Shown piece after piece: positions 1-6,282 of a DNA stretch of 7,933 bases. The first letter of the stretch is position 1, and each line of letters opens with the position of its first letter. The position numbers and the translations under genes were made by a program. The stretch comes from an uncultured Bacilli bacterium (GTDB lineage Bacteria; Bacillota_I; Bacilli_A; RF39; UBA660): NCBI GenBank assembly GCA_949840855.1, contig CATKYP010000039.1, positions 1 to 7,933 of the forward strand. The letters are read 5' to 3'. The notes beneath the pieces were generated by a model. That model made no database searches. It was not told where the DNA came from and worked only from the letters and a program-made list of their open reading frames with translations.

Positions 1-66
1 CAAAAGGAAATTGGAATAAAAGTAAATGCGATGAATTTGTTCGAAAAAATGTGTCTAAAAACTTGA
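1..66 (+). pseudogene. 3' piece of an open frame entering from the left edge, probably the frameshifted front of the next ORF
   Basis: Frame 1 is open from the window edge to a TGA at 64-66 and would encode about 21 residues ending in LFEKMCLKT. The following ORF (98-643) is in frame 2, which is open from base 59. Stepping over one base in the five-A run at 57-61 joins the frames smoothly (MCLK then LDINPNALNLKKM). The simplest reading is one gene broken by a single-base change in a homopolymer, or a sequencing error there. Alternatively this is just the natural end of an upstream gene. The family is not recognised. Confidence 0.35.
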
Positions 67-97
67 CATAAATCCAAATGCACTAAACTTAAAGAAA

Positions 98-643
98 ATG
101 TCTATTAAAATGAAAGCAGATTCTTTAAATAATTACAAAGAAAGACTATTATGTTTTTGTTGGTTATTAAAGATACCATATGGACAAGATAGTGTTCAAG
201 TTACACAAAAGGATTCAAATAAAAAGGCTATTATTAGTAAGAGCGATATTTATAATAAATATTTTGAGTATACTATGAATGGTGAGAAAAATAGACTTCA
301 AAATGAGCAAAGTTTTTATAGGTTACAATTAGATTTTAATAATATACCTAATTTTCCAGTTGATAAGAGTCATGAGTTTTATGGAGATAGCGATAGCATT
401 AAGAAAAATTTGGATAATGTAAAAGATGAACTTTCAGTTATTCAAAATCGTGAAAATCAATTGAATGGAGATTATAGTAGCCTTATAAATGGCCATAATT
501 TTATTATAGAAGACTTTTTTAATGAGAATAATGGAAAATTATTTGAACAGATGTTTTTGAATTCAGATGAAGATAAAATTGAACAATTATTTATAAGTGA
601 GGAACAAAAAGCAAATTCAAATAGTGGAAAGAAAATAGCATAA
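98..643 (+). CDS. Hypothetical protein, probably the C-terminal part of a frame-disrupted gene
   Basis: The ORF gives 181 residues from the ATG at 98. I do not recognise a family. It is soluble-looking, with no signal peptide or membrane helix. There is a hydrophobic patch near residues 17-28 (LLCFCWLLKIPYG), a charged, probably helical or coiled stretch at about 98-122, and an acidic, Asn/Ser-rich tail ending in SGKKIA. The start is doubtful: the bases before 98 hold only a weak purine stretch (AAAG), not a real SD, and the frame stays open upstream to base 59, where it lines up with the frame-1 peptide ending at 66. It therefore probably represents the back half of a longer protein whose front lies outside the window. 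The stop is followed by a terminator, so the transcription unit ends here. Confidence 0.5.
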   Translation: MSIKMKADSLNNYKERLLCFCWLLKIPYGQDSVQVTQKDSNKKAIISKSDIYNKYFEYTMNGEKNRLQNEQSFYRLQLDFNNIPNFPVDKSHEFYGDSDSIKKNLDNVKDELSVIQNRENQLNGDYSSLINGHNFIIEDFFNENNGKLFEQMFLNSDEDKIEQLFISEEQKANSNSGKKIA

Positions 644-660
644 TAAAAAATAGTATATTT

Positions 661-695
661 AAACTGTTGGAAAATTAGTCCAAGAGTTTTTATTT
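661..695 (+). terminator. Intrinsic terminator after the first ORF
   Basis: AAACT (661-665) pairs with AGTTT (685-689) and TTGG (667-670) pairs with CCAA (680-683). One G:G mismatch separates the two stem parts and the loop is 9 bases. The stem runs into TTTTTATTTAT. The position, 18 bases after the stop codon, suits a Rho-independent terminator separating this gene from the dehydrogenase. Confidence 0.6.
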
Positions 696-775
696 ATATA
701 TGGAATTTAGTTTAGTAAACATAATTTTAATAAAAATAAATATTTATGGTACAATTATAATAGGGAGGATTTACA

Positions 776-1573
776 ATGAAAAAATTAGATAATAAGGTAG
801 CACTAATTACAGGAGGTGCTATGGGAAATGGACTAGGTATAGCTAGAGTATTCTTAGAATATGGAGCAAGTATTATCATATTAGATTATTCTACAGAGTT
901 ACAAAATACAGTCGTAGAATTACAAAATAAATATGGACAATCAAAAGTTATAGGATATAAAGTAGACATAAGAGATAACACAAAAGTAAATGAGTATATA
1001 AATGATGCAATAGAAAAATATGGACATATCGATATTTTGGTAAATAATGCTGGGGTATGTAGCTTAGAAACTTTTGAAAAAATGAGTGATGAATTAAGAG
1101 ATTTTCACTTAGATGTCAATATAAAAGGAACTTGGAATGTCACTAAAGCAATAGTTCCACTTATGAAAAAAAATAAAGAATCAAGTATAGTAAACTTATC
1201 AAGTGTAACAGGACCAATGGTTGCAGATAGTGGAGAGGTAGCTTATGCTACGACAAAAGCTGCTATCGTTGGATTTACTAAAGCTTTAGCTATTGAATTA
1301 GTTGATTATAATATAAGAGTAAATGCTATTTTACCAGGTTATATATTAACACCTATGGTAGAAAATATGAGTAAGCTTACTAATCCAAATAATCCAGACG
1401 GTGTAATAAAAGGTATTGCTGATGCTATCCCAATGAAAAGATTAGGCACTATAGAGGAATTAGGAGAATTAGCAGCATTTTTAGCAAGCAGTGAATCTTC
1501 TTATATAACAGGGCATGAATTTGTAATTGATGGTGGAAGTACTTTACCAGAGACCACAAGTATGGGAGTTTAA
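776..1573 (+). CDS. ucpA: UcpA-like short-chain dehydrogenase/reductase
   Basis: A 265-residue classical SDR (usual length about 250-265), a cytoplasmic NAD(P)-dependent oxidoreductase. Visible motifs are the Rossmann glycine motif TGxxxGxG at 12-19, Asp37 at the end of beta-2 (favours NAD over NADP), Asp64, NNAG at 90-93, catalytic Asn115, Ser143, Tyr157 and Lys161 (YxxxK), and the PG at 187-188. The C-terminal block ESSYITG...VIDGGSTLPET and the SSVTGPMVAD stretch closely match my memory of E. coli UcpA, so the subfamily call is firmer than for a generic SDR. The physiological substrate of UcpA is not established; E. coli ucpA has been linked to furfural tolerance. The start is fixed by GGGAGG at 763-768, 7 bases before the ATG. 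It is flanked by terminators on both sides and is therefore probably monocistronic. Confidence 0.9.
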   Translation: MKKLDNKVALITGGAMGNGLGIARVFLEYGASIIILDYSTELQNTVVELQNKYGQSKVIGYKVDIRDNTKVNEYINDAIEKYGHIDILVNNAGVCSLETFEKMSDELRDFHLDVNIKGTWNVTKAIVPLMKKNKESSIVNLSSVTGPMVADSGEVAYATTKAAIVGFTKALAIELVDYNIRVNAILPGYILTPMVENMSKLTNPNNPDGVIKGIADAIPMKRLGTIEELGELAAFLASSESSYITGHEFVIDGGSTLPETTSMGV

Positions 1574-1584
1574 AACTCCTTTTA
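1565..1584 (+). terminator. Intrinsic terminator overlapping the ucpA stop codon
   Basis: GGAGTTT (1565-1571) and AAACTCC (1573-1579) form a perfect inverted repeat, folding realistically as a GGAGT/ACTCC stem with a TTAAA loop. TTTTATTAT follows. The left arm is the last codons of ucpA and the TAA stop (1571-1573) sits in the loop, a compact arrangement. The stem is short, so termination may be incomplete. Confidence 0.6.
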
Positions 1585-1614
1585 TTATGGTATTTGTATA
1601 CCTTAAAAAGAATA

Positions 1615-1642
1615 TAGCAAAACTTAAAATATATAATATAAT
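1615..1642 (+). promoter_or_regulatory. Candidate promoter for the EEP-family gene
   Basis: Two overlapping perfect TATAAT hexamers lie at 1632-1637 and 1637-1642. The best -35 for the second is a weak TAGCAA at 1615-1620 with a 16-base spacer. The predicted start near 1649 would leave a leader of about 25 bases carrying the AGGAGG at 1666-1671. The region is so A/T-rich that TATAAT occurs by chance, so the call rests mainly on position after a terminator. Confidence 0.35.
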
Positions 1643-1675
1643 AGAAAGTGTTTAAAAATGTCTTTAGGAGGTAAT

Positions 1676-2437
1676 ATGCTAAATATTGCAACAATTAATG
1701 TTCAAAATAAGTATAAATTAAAGAAATATAATGGTCTGTATAAAAGTGAAGATCACGTAAAGATGCTGGTTTCCTTAATTAATAAATATAAATTAGACAT
1801 TATAGGATTACAGGAAGTTAATGAGAGATACTTCGAAAGAATAAAAACTAATCTAGAAAAGCGATTTGTATGTTATGGGAATTTTAGATATCCCAAGTCT
1901 TTTATTACGAGGAACTTTTATCCATTTTCTACTTATAATGAAAGTGTTCCTGTTATAACTAATAGGAAAATATTAAATAAAAAAACAAAACTTTTACCTT
2001 GGATATCATCGTATGTACCAAGAATTGTAACTATTATGGAATTAGAAATAAAAGAATTAGGATTAATTACAGTTTTAAATACTCATATAGATTATCTAAA
2101 AAATAAAACAAAGATAAAGCAATTAAACAGACTAGAAGAAATTATAAATAATATAAAAGTGCCTGTTATTCTAATGGGAGACTTTAATATGACTATCAAA
2201 AATAAAAACTTCAAAAAGTTCATAGAAAATATGGAAAAGCTAAATATAAAAAGAGTAGATATTAAGGAAAAAACATATAAATATTTTGAAGATGAATTTG
2301 CAATAGATCACATATTTATATCTAACTGCTTCAATGTAGAAGAAATCATTATAGAAAAAAACGAAACTTATAATAATTTTAGTGACCATTATCCAGTAAT
2401 TTTAAGACTATCAATAAATAATAACAACAGTAACTAA
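1676..2437 (+). CDS. Endonuclease/exonuclease/phosphatase (EEP) superfamily protein
   Basis: With the start at 1676 the protein has 253 residues. An ATG lies in frame at 1658, but AGGAGG (1666-1671) sits between the two ATGs, 4 bases before 1676, and the protein then begins MLNIATINVQN, the normal first strand of the fold. The Mg-dependent phosphodiesterase motifs are all present: Asn8 (TINVQN), Glu47 (GLQEV), His137 (NTHID), Asp169 and Asn171 (GDFN), Asp211-His212 (IDHIF) and Asp237-His238 (SDHYP). The catalytic site therefore looks intact and hydrolysis of a phosphodiester or phosphate ester bond is expected. The superfamily includes DNases, AP endonucleases, sphingomyelinases and phosphoinositide phosphatases, and the substrate cannot be chosen from sequence. 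There is no signal peptide or membrane helix, so it is probably cytoplasmic. The tail is Asn/Ser-rich. Confidence 0.85.
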   Translation: MLNIATINVQNKYKLKKYNGLYKSEDHVKMLVSLINKYKLDIIGLQEVNERYFERIKTNLEKRFVCYGNFRYPKSFITRNFYPFSTYNESVPVITNRKILNKKTKLLPWISSYVPRIVTIMELEIKELGLITVLNTHIDYLKNKTKIKQLNRLEEIINNIKVPVILMGDFNMTIKNKNFKKFIENMEKLNIKRVDIKEKTYKYFEDEFAIDHIFISNCFNVEEIIIEKNETYNNFSDHYPVILRLSINNNNSN

Positions 2438-2445
2438 TTTGGTAA

Positions 2446-2474
2446 TTCAGTACTTCTAAATAGCAAGTTATAAT
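2446..2474 (+). promoter_or_regulatory. Candidate promoter of the TIR/SPFH cluster
   Basis: TTCAGT (2446-2451, three of six matches to the -35 consensus) is separated by 17 bases from a perfect TATAAT (2469-2474). A second TATAAT lies at 2477-2482. The leader would be about 35 bases and contains AGGAG at 2503-2507, 8 bases before the ATG at 2516. This is the only plausible start of transcription for the genes that follow, as no terminator is visible between 2516 and the window end. Confidence 0.4.
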
Positions 2475-2515
2475 GATATAATATATTATAAGTTATAAAA
2501 ACAGGAGTAAGAAGT

Positions 2516-4657
2516 ATGATATTTAAGTGTAAAATGTGTGGAGGAGACATAGAACAAATAGAAAATACTAATACAGGAAAATGTATTTATTGTAAAAGTG
2601 TAATGACTCTTCCAAATTTAGATAATGAAAGAATAGTAAATTTATATAACAGAGCTAACGCCTTAAGACTAGCAAATGACTTTGATAAAGCTCGTGAAGT
2701 ATACGAAAGTATATTAGAAATAGACAATAATCAAATAGAAGCTCACTGGGGAATACTATTATGTAAATATGGTATAGAATATATAGATGACCCTAATACC
2801 AAAGAAAAAATACCAACATGTCATAGAACAAATGACTATTCAATACTACTAGATCAAGACTTTAAAATAATAAAAAAAGAATCATTTGGAGAAGCCTTAA
2901 AATTATATGAGAAAGAAGCAAAACAAATAGATGAAATTCAAAAAAACATTTTAGCAATATCAAAAAAAGAAAAGCCGTATGATGTCTTTATTTGTTACAA
3001 AGAAAGTGACGAAAAAGGGGAAAGAACTCATGACTCAGTAATAGCCCAAGATATTTATGATAAATTAGTAGAACAAGGATATAAAGTGTTTTTTGCAAGA
3101 ATAACGCTAGAAGACAAATTAGGACAAGAATTCGAACCATATATCTATTCAGCGCTAAAATCGGCTAAAGTAATGTTAGTAGTGGGAACCAAAGAAGAAC
3201 ACTTTAATGCAGTATGGGTAAAAAATGAGTGGAGTAGATACCTTGAGATAATGAAATCTGATAAAGGAAAAGCCCTTATCCCAGTATACAGCAAAATAGA
3301 TGCCTATAAACTCCCAGAAGAATTTGCAATGCTTCAAGCCCAAAGTATGGATAAAGTAGGAGCAATACAAGACTTAGTAAGAGGAGTCGGAAAAATAGTA
3401 AAAGAATACAAAACAGAAGAAGTAGAAGGAATAGACAAAGAAACAGTAGCCAAAGTAAAAGCAGCCCTAGATGAAGCAAGAAACCTAGGAAACGGTCAAT
3501 ACGAAGTAACAATTCTAAAAGAAAATCTTCCTGTTTGGTATTATGGAATAATAATTATTGCCCTAGTAATATTAACATTTATTTATCTAGTAGGAATAGC
3601 TTTATATTTTACTTACTATAATATAAAATCAGTACCATTATATAGAATACATCCAAGAATACCTTTACTATTTTATGGCATATCATTTATAACTTGCATC
3701 TTATCTATACTATTTGCTATAAAAAGAAAAACTTATAAATATAAAAAAATATTAAACATAACTTCACTACTATCACTATCACTTGTTGTATTAACAGCAG
3801 CAAAATACCTACTTATCCCAGAAAAGCAAACTATAATAATACTATTTATTATTTTCGTAGCACAAATAATAATATATTTTATAAATCCATCATGGACACT
3901 AAACTCAAGTTCTAAATCTATAATGACAGCAGAGGAAAAAGATAAACAATTAGCCAAAAATAAATATATAAAGGATAATTTTAAAGTTAAGGAACATCTC
4001 CGTATAAAATTTCCAATATATATAATCATATTCTTAATAATTATCGTATTTGGCTGTTATGATTATTACATGCTTACACCTAAATATCAAAGTAATAAGA
4101 AGAATACATCAGTTAGTCAAATAGAAATATTAAATAGAAAATACATGTTTTCAAAACCTGTAACAATTGGCTATGATAATACGAACGGATATACATATTA
4201 TATTAAAGATTATGTAAAAAACATTGTAAGAAAAAATGATATCTACGATATTCTAGACTATAAACTGGAAAACTATAATTTATTTCTAAAAGTAAAAACA
4301 AATAAAAATATTACAGGATGGATTTTAAAAGATGAAAATGTTCAAATAAACTGTAATAAAAATGACGATAAGTGCAGTAACTATACAATTGCAACTAATG
4401 AAAGAAATACAAAAGTAAAACAATTAATGGTCCAAGAAGACTATATAAATATCAGAAAAGAAGCTACGACCAGTTCTGAAATTATAGGGCGAGTAAATAA
4501 AAATGATATTTATACGATATATGGAGAAGAGGTATTTAGTCAAGGCAGTAAATGGGAAACTCATTGGTATAAGATTAAAACTAATATCGGCATTGAAGGA
4601 TGGATTTCTGGAATGTATAATGGTAGTAGTATGGTAACTATTTATGAACCAGAATGA
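2516..4657 (+). CDS. Membrane TIR-domain protein: zinc ribbon, TPR-like pair, TIR, five membrane helices, SH3-like repeats
   Basis: 713 residues. Domains in order: a zinc ribbon with CxxC pairs at C5/C8 and C23/C26; a TPR-like helical pair at about 37-90; a TIR domain at about 153-297, opening with YDVFICYKESD (155-165); a charged linker to about 325; five hydrophobic helices near 341-366, 382-402, 411-433, 438-457 and 500-519; and a C-terminal SH3-like region with two probable repeats, about 543-611 and 637-711, the second containing INIRKEAT and ending near the GIEGWIS strand. In GQEFEPYIYSAL, Glu205 aligns with the catalytic Glu of plant TIR NADases (GxEI...L..AI), so NAD hydrolysis is possible but unproven. 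With the TIR inside, five helices put the SH3 part outside. Bacterial SH3 domains commonly bind cell-wall peptides; TIR proteins act in antiphage defence and signalling. SD is AGGAG at 2503-2507. A decayed tandem copy follows 31 bases downstream. Confidence 0.85.
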   Translation: MIFKCKMCGGDIEQIENTNTGKCIYCKSVMTLPNLDNERIVNLYNRANALRLANDFDKAREVYESILEIDNNQIEAHWGILLCKYGIEYIDDPNTKEKIPTCHRTNDYSILLDQDFKIIKKESFGEALKLYEKEAKQIDEIQKNILAISKKEKPYDVFICYKESDEKGERTHDSVIAQDIYDKLVEQGYKVFFARITLEDKLGQEFEPYIYSALKSAKVMLVVGTKEEHFNAVWVKNEWSRYLEIMKSDKGKALIPVYSKIDAYKLPEEFAMLQAQSMDKVGAIQDLVRGVGKIVKEYKTEEVEGIDKETVAKVKAALDEARNLGNGQYEVTILKENLPVWYYGIIIIALVILTFIYLVGIALYFTYYNIKSVPLYRIHPRIPLLFYGISFITCILSILFAIKRKTYKYKKILNITSLLSLSLVVLTAAKYLLIPEKQTIIILFIIFVAQIIIYFINPSWTLNSSSKSIMTAEEKDKQLAKNKYIKDNFKVKEHLRIKFPIYIIIFLIIIVFGCYDYYMLTPKYQSNKKNTSVSQIEILNRKYMFSKPVTIGYDNTNGYTYYIKDYVKNIVRKNDIYDILDYKLENYNLFLKVKTNKNITGWILKDENVQINCNKNDDKCSNYTIATNERNTKVKQLMVQEDYINIRKEATTSSEIIGRVNKNDIYTIYGEEVFSQGSKWETHWYKIKTNIGIEGWISGMYNGSSMVTIYEPE
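2548..2833 (+). repeat. Pair of 12-base direct repeats bounding the segment missing from the tandem copy
   Basis: CATAGAACAAAT occurs at 2548-2559 and again at 2822-2833 inside the intact gene. The downstream copy carries it once (4721-4732), with sequence matching the first occurrence on its left and the second on its right. Collapse of the pair removes exactly 274 bases. This is the signature of a short-homology deletion. Confidence 0.85.
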
Positions 4658-4675
4658 TATATTTTAAAACTAAAT

Positions 4676-4732
4676 AGGAGTAAGAAGTATGATATTTAAG
4701 TGTAAAATGTGTGGAGGAGACATAGAACAAAT
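4676..4732 (+). repeat. 57-base exact copy of 2503-2559 (SD, start codon and first codons)
   Basis: Bases 4676-4732 are identical to 2503-2559, from the AGGAG through the ATG (4689) and the CKMCGG codons to the 12-base repeat. Left of AGGAG the two sequences differ, so the recognisable duplication begins at the SD. The copy would initiate translation normally, but it leads into a frame that stops at 4749-4751. Confidence 0.9.
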
Positions 4733-5419
4733 GATTATTCAATACTATTAGATCAAGACTTTAAACTAATACAAAAAGAATCATTTGGCGAAGCCTTAAA
4801 ATTATATGAAAAAGAAGCCACACAAATAGATGAAATTCAAAAAAATATATTAGCAATATCTATAAAAGAAAAACCATATGATATTTTTATCTGTTACAAA
4901 GAAAGTGATGAAAAAGGAGAAAGAACTCATGACTCAGTAATAGCCCAAGATATTTATGATAAATTAGTAGAACAAGGCTATAAAGTGTTTTTTGCAAGAA
5001 TAACGCTAGAAGACAAATTAGGACAAGAATTCGAACCATATATCTATTCAGCTCTAAAATCAGCCAAAGCTATGTTAGTAGTGGGAACCAAAGAAGAACA
5101 CTTTAATGCAGTCTGGGTAAAAAATGAGTGGAGTAGATACCTTGAAATGATGAAATCTGACAAAGATAAAGTATTAATACCAGTTTACAGTAACATGAAT
5201 GTTTATCACTTACCATCAGAATTTGCAATGCTTCAGGCGCAAAATATGGATAAAATTGGTGCACTTCAAGATTTAATACATGGACTAGAAAAAATAGTTC
5301 AAACAAAAAATAAAAACGTAGATATATCAAATGAAATGTATAGAAACTTTAAAAAAATGTATGAAGAAGAAAAAAAGCTAGAAGAAAAGCAAAAAGGATA
5401 TACCAGTGTTACTATATAG
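4709..5419 (+). CDS. TIR-domain fragment of the tandem copy, complete TIR but doubtful start
   Basis: 236 residues if read from GTG 4709. The first five codons (MWRRH) come from out-of-frame reading of the zinc-ribbon start, and homology to the intact protein begins at RTNDYSILLDQDF. The TIR fold is complete, with YDIFICYKESD at 57-67 and the putative catalytic Glu107 in GQEFEP. By hand count about 22 of roughly 190 residues differ from the first copy. No SD precedes 4709; the nearby GGAGG lies downstream of it. A TAA at 4703-4705 closes the frame upstream, and the next in-frame ATG is well inside the TIR. It ends in GYTSVTI then TAG, just where the intact protein enters its membrane region (QYEVTILKEN). 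It is probably untranslated or poorly translated. If expressed it would be a soluble TIR lacking sensor and anchor. Confidence 0.5.
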   Translation: MWRRHRTNDYSILLDQDFKLIQKESFGEALKLYEKEATQIDEIQKNILAISIKEKPYDIFICYKESDEKGERTHDSVIAQDIYDKLVEQGYKVFFARITLEDKLGQEFEPYIYSALKSAKAMLVVGTKEEHFNAVWVKNEWSRYLEMMKSDKDKVLIPVYSNMNVYHLPSEFAMLQAQNMDKIGALQDLIHGLEKIVQTKNKNVDISNEMYRNFKKMYEEEKKLEEKQKGYTSVTI

Positions 5420-5828
5420 TCAAGGAATTAATAAACTATTTATATTATCTAGTATAATTATATCATCTATTATGGCAATAGTTATGTTCATGAGTATTTC
5501 GACAACCAGTTTTTATCATAACTCTTATATCAATTCATCCCTTAGTGATACTAGTGTTACAGATCGCCTAATTATATTTCAAGTACTAGTTGGAGTCCTA
5601 ACCACAGTTGCCTTTTTCATGGGAATTAGTTCTAAAAAAGGCAATAAATCATCAAAATACATCTATTTTGTAAATATACTAATAGAATTTTATGTCTGTA
5701 TTGCTAGCTATAATTTAAACTTCCATTTATCAATAAGTTATTATATAATAGTTCTAGCAAATATCCTTCTTCTAATATTAAACCCTATTTGGCATATAGA
5801 AAAAAATGAAAGCTATGTAAGTACATAA
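5420..5828 (+). pseudogene. Membrane-helix fragment of the tandem copy
   Basis: In the frame one step over from the TIR fragment, LYSQGINKLF is followed by four hydrophobic helices in the same order and spacing as the first four of the intact protein. The fourth ends in LILNPIWHI, matching FINPSWTL there. The frame can be opened from a GTG at 5406, but no SD precedes it and that GTG overlaps the end of the TIR frame. It closes at TAA 5826-5828. It is most simply the continuation of the TIR frame after a frameshift, not a separate gene. Apart from the helix pattern its sequence differs strongly from the first copy. Confidence 0.6.
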
Positions 5829-6230
5829 GAAGAAAAAGTTGAAATAGACGAAGAAAACAAAATATTTGAAGAGGAATTTAATAAAGTTGATAAATCAAAA
5901 AGTAAATTAGTTATGCTAATTATATCAATTATTATTTTAATAATTAGCCTATATATAGAAAAACTTCCAATTAAAAGCCAAGCAAACAAAAAAGACCCAA
6001 CTAAAGAACAATTAATTATCATAAATAACTACATAAATATAAGAGAAAAACCATCTGTAGTAGCATATATAAACGGACAAGTATATAAAAAAGAGATATA
6101 TACCATTTTAGATAGTAAAACAGATAAGAGTAACATAACATGGTATAAAATCAAAACAGAAAAAGGTATTGAAGGATATATATCAGCAGGAGAAGATAAT
6201 AAATACATAAAATTAGTTGAACAAAAATAA
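5829..6230 (+). pseudogene. Acidic linker, last helix and SH3-like domain of the tandem copy
   Basis: Reading on in the same frame past TAA 5826-5828 gives an acidic linker (EEKVEIDEENKIFEEEF), a hydrophobic helix from about 5910 to 5960, and an SH3-like domain containing YINIREKPS and WYKIKTEKGIEGYIS, ending at TAA 6228-6230. These line up with EDYINIRKEAT and HWYKIKTNIGIEGWIS at the end of the intact protein. The first ATG (5913) lies inside the hydrophobic helix and has no SD, so an independent gene is unlikely. The TAA replaces what is a sense codon in the related AEEKDKQ stretch of the first copy. Confidence 0.65.
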
Positions 6231-6247
6231 TCAAATATAAGTACAAT
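6217..6247 (+). promoter_or_regulatory. Weak candidate internal promoter before the SPFH gene
   Basis: TTGAAC (6217-6222) lies 19 bases before TACAAT (6242-6247), giving a possible start near 6254 and a leader of about 30 bases with GAAGG at 6271-6275. The spacer is longer than the usual 17 and both boxes are imperfect. It would matter because the decayed copy upstream would otherwise expose the SPFH gene to polarity. Confidence 0.2.
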
Positions 6248-6282
6248 AATTATTTTTAGATAAATAGAAAGAAGGTAGTAGT

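Larger units (their letters stand above)
4689..6230 (+). pseudogene. Decayed tandem copy of the membrane TIR gene
   Basis: The whole stretch follows the domain order of the gene at 2516: start of zinc ribbon, TIR, four membrane helices, acidic linker, a fifth helix, and an SH3-like end. Three lesions break it. First, a 274-base deletion at the 12-base repeat removes most of the zinc ribbon and the TPR-like part and shifts frame, so the normal ATG at 4689 gives only a 20-residue peptide. Second, a frame change at about 5411-5419 (ACTATATAG) ends the TIR frame at TAG 5417-5419, while the membrane part continues in the next frame. Third, an in-frame TAA at 5826-5828 precedes the last helix. The SH3 end has one repeat rather than two. 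An alternative is that some pieces are still translated on their own, but only the 4689 start has a good SD. Assembly or sequencing error would have to explain three separate changes, which is unlikely. Confidence 0.8.

Noticed and set aside
63..89. Perfect TTGACA (63-68) followed 15 bases later by TAAACT, resembling a promoter
   Set aside because: The spacer is too short, the -10 is poor, transcription would start only a base or two before the ATG at 98, and the box overlaps sequence that looks coding in the joined frame.
750..761. TACAAT and TATAAT just before the ucpA SD as -10 boxes
   Set aside because: Transcription would begin in or immediately next to GGGAGG, leaving almost no leader, and no -35 stands out upstream. 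The true ucpA promoter is not resolved.
1589..1602. Inverted repeat GGTAT-TTGT-ATACC upstream of the EEP gene as an operator
   Set aside because: The arms are only 5 bases in very A/T-rich DNA, with no second copy elsewhere in the window; chance is an adequate explanation.
1658..1678. ATG at 1658 as start of the EEP-family protein
   Set aside because: It has no SD before it, the AGGAGG lies downstream at 1666-1671, and the fold's first strand begins at the ATG at 1676.
2433..2451. Hairpin ACTAATT-TGGT-AATTCAGT after the EEP gene as a terminator
   Set aside because: The stem is A/T-rich with a bulge and no T-run follows; it overlaps the better-supported -35 candidate.
3276..3512. Leucine-rich minus-strand ORF opposite the TIR gene, and similar minus-strand ORFs elsewhere
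   Set aside because: Strings of Leu and Phe arise from reading A-rich coding sequence backwards; they have no SD and lie fully inside well-supported genes.
6244..6257. AATAATTATT followed by Ts as a terminator before the SPFH gene
   Set aside because: It is a G/C-free palindrome with no stable stem, expected by chance in this composition.
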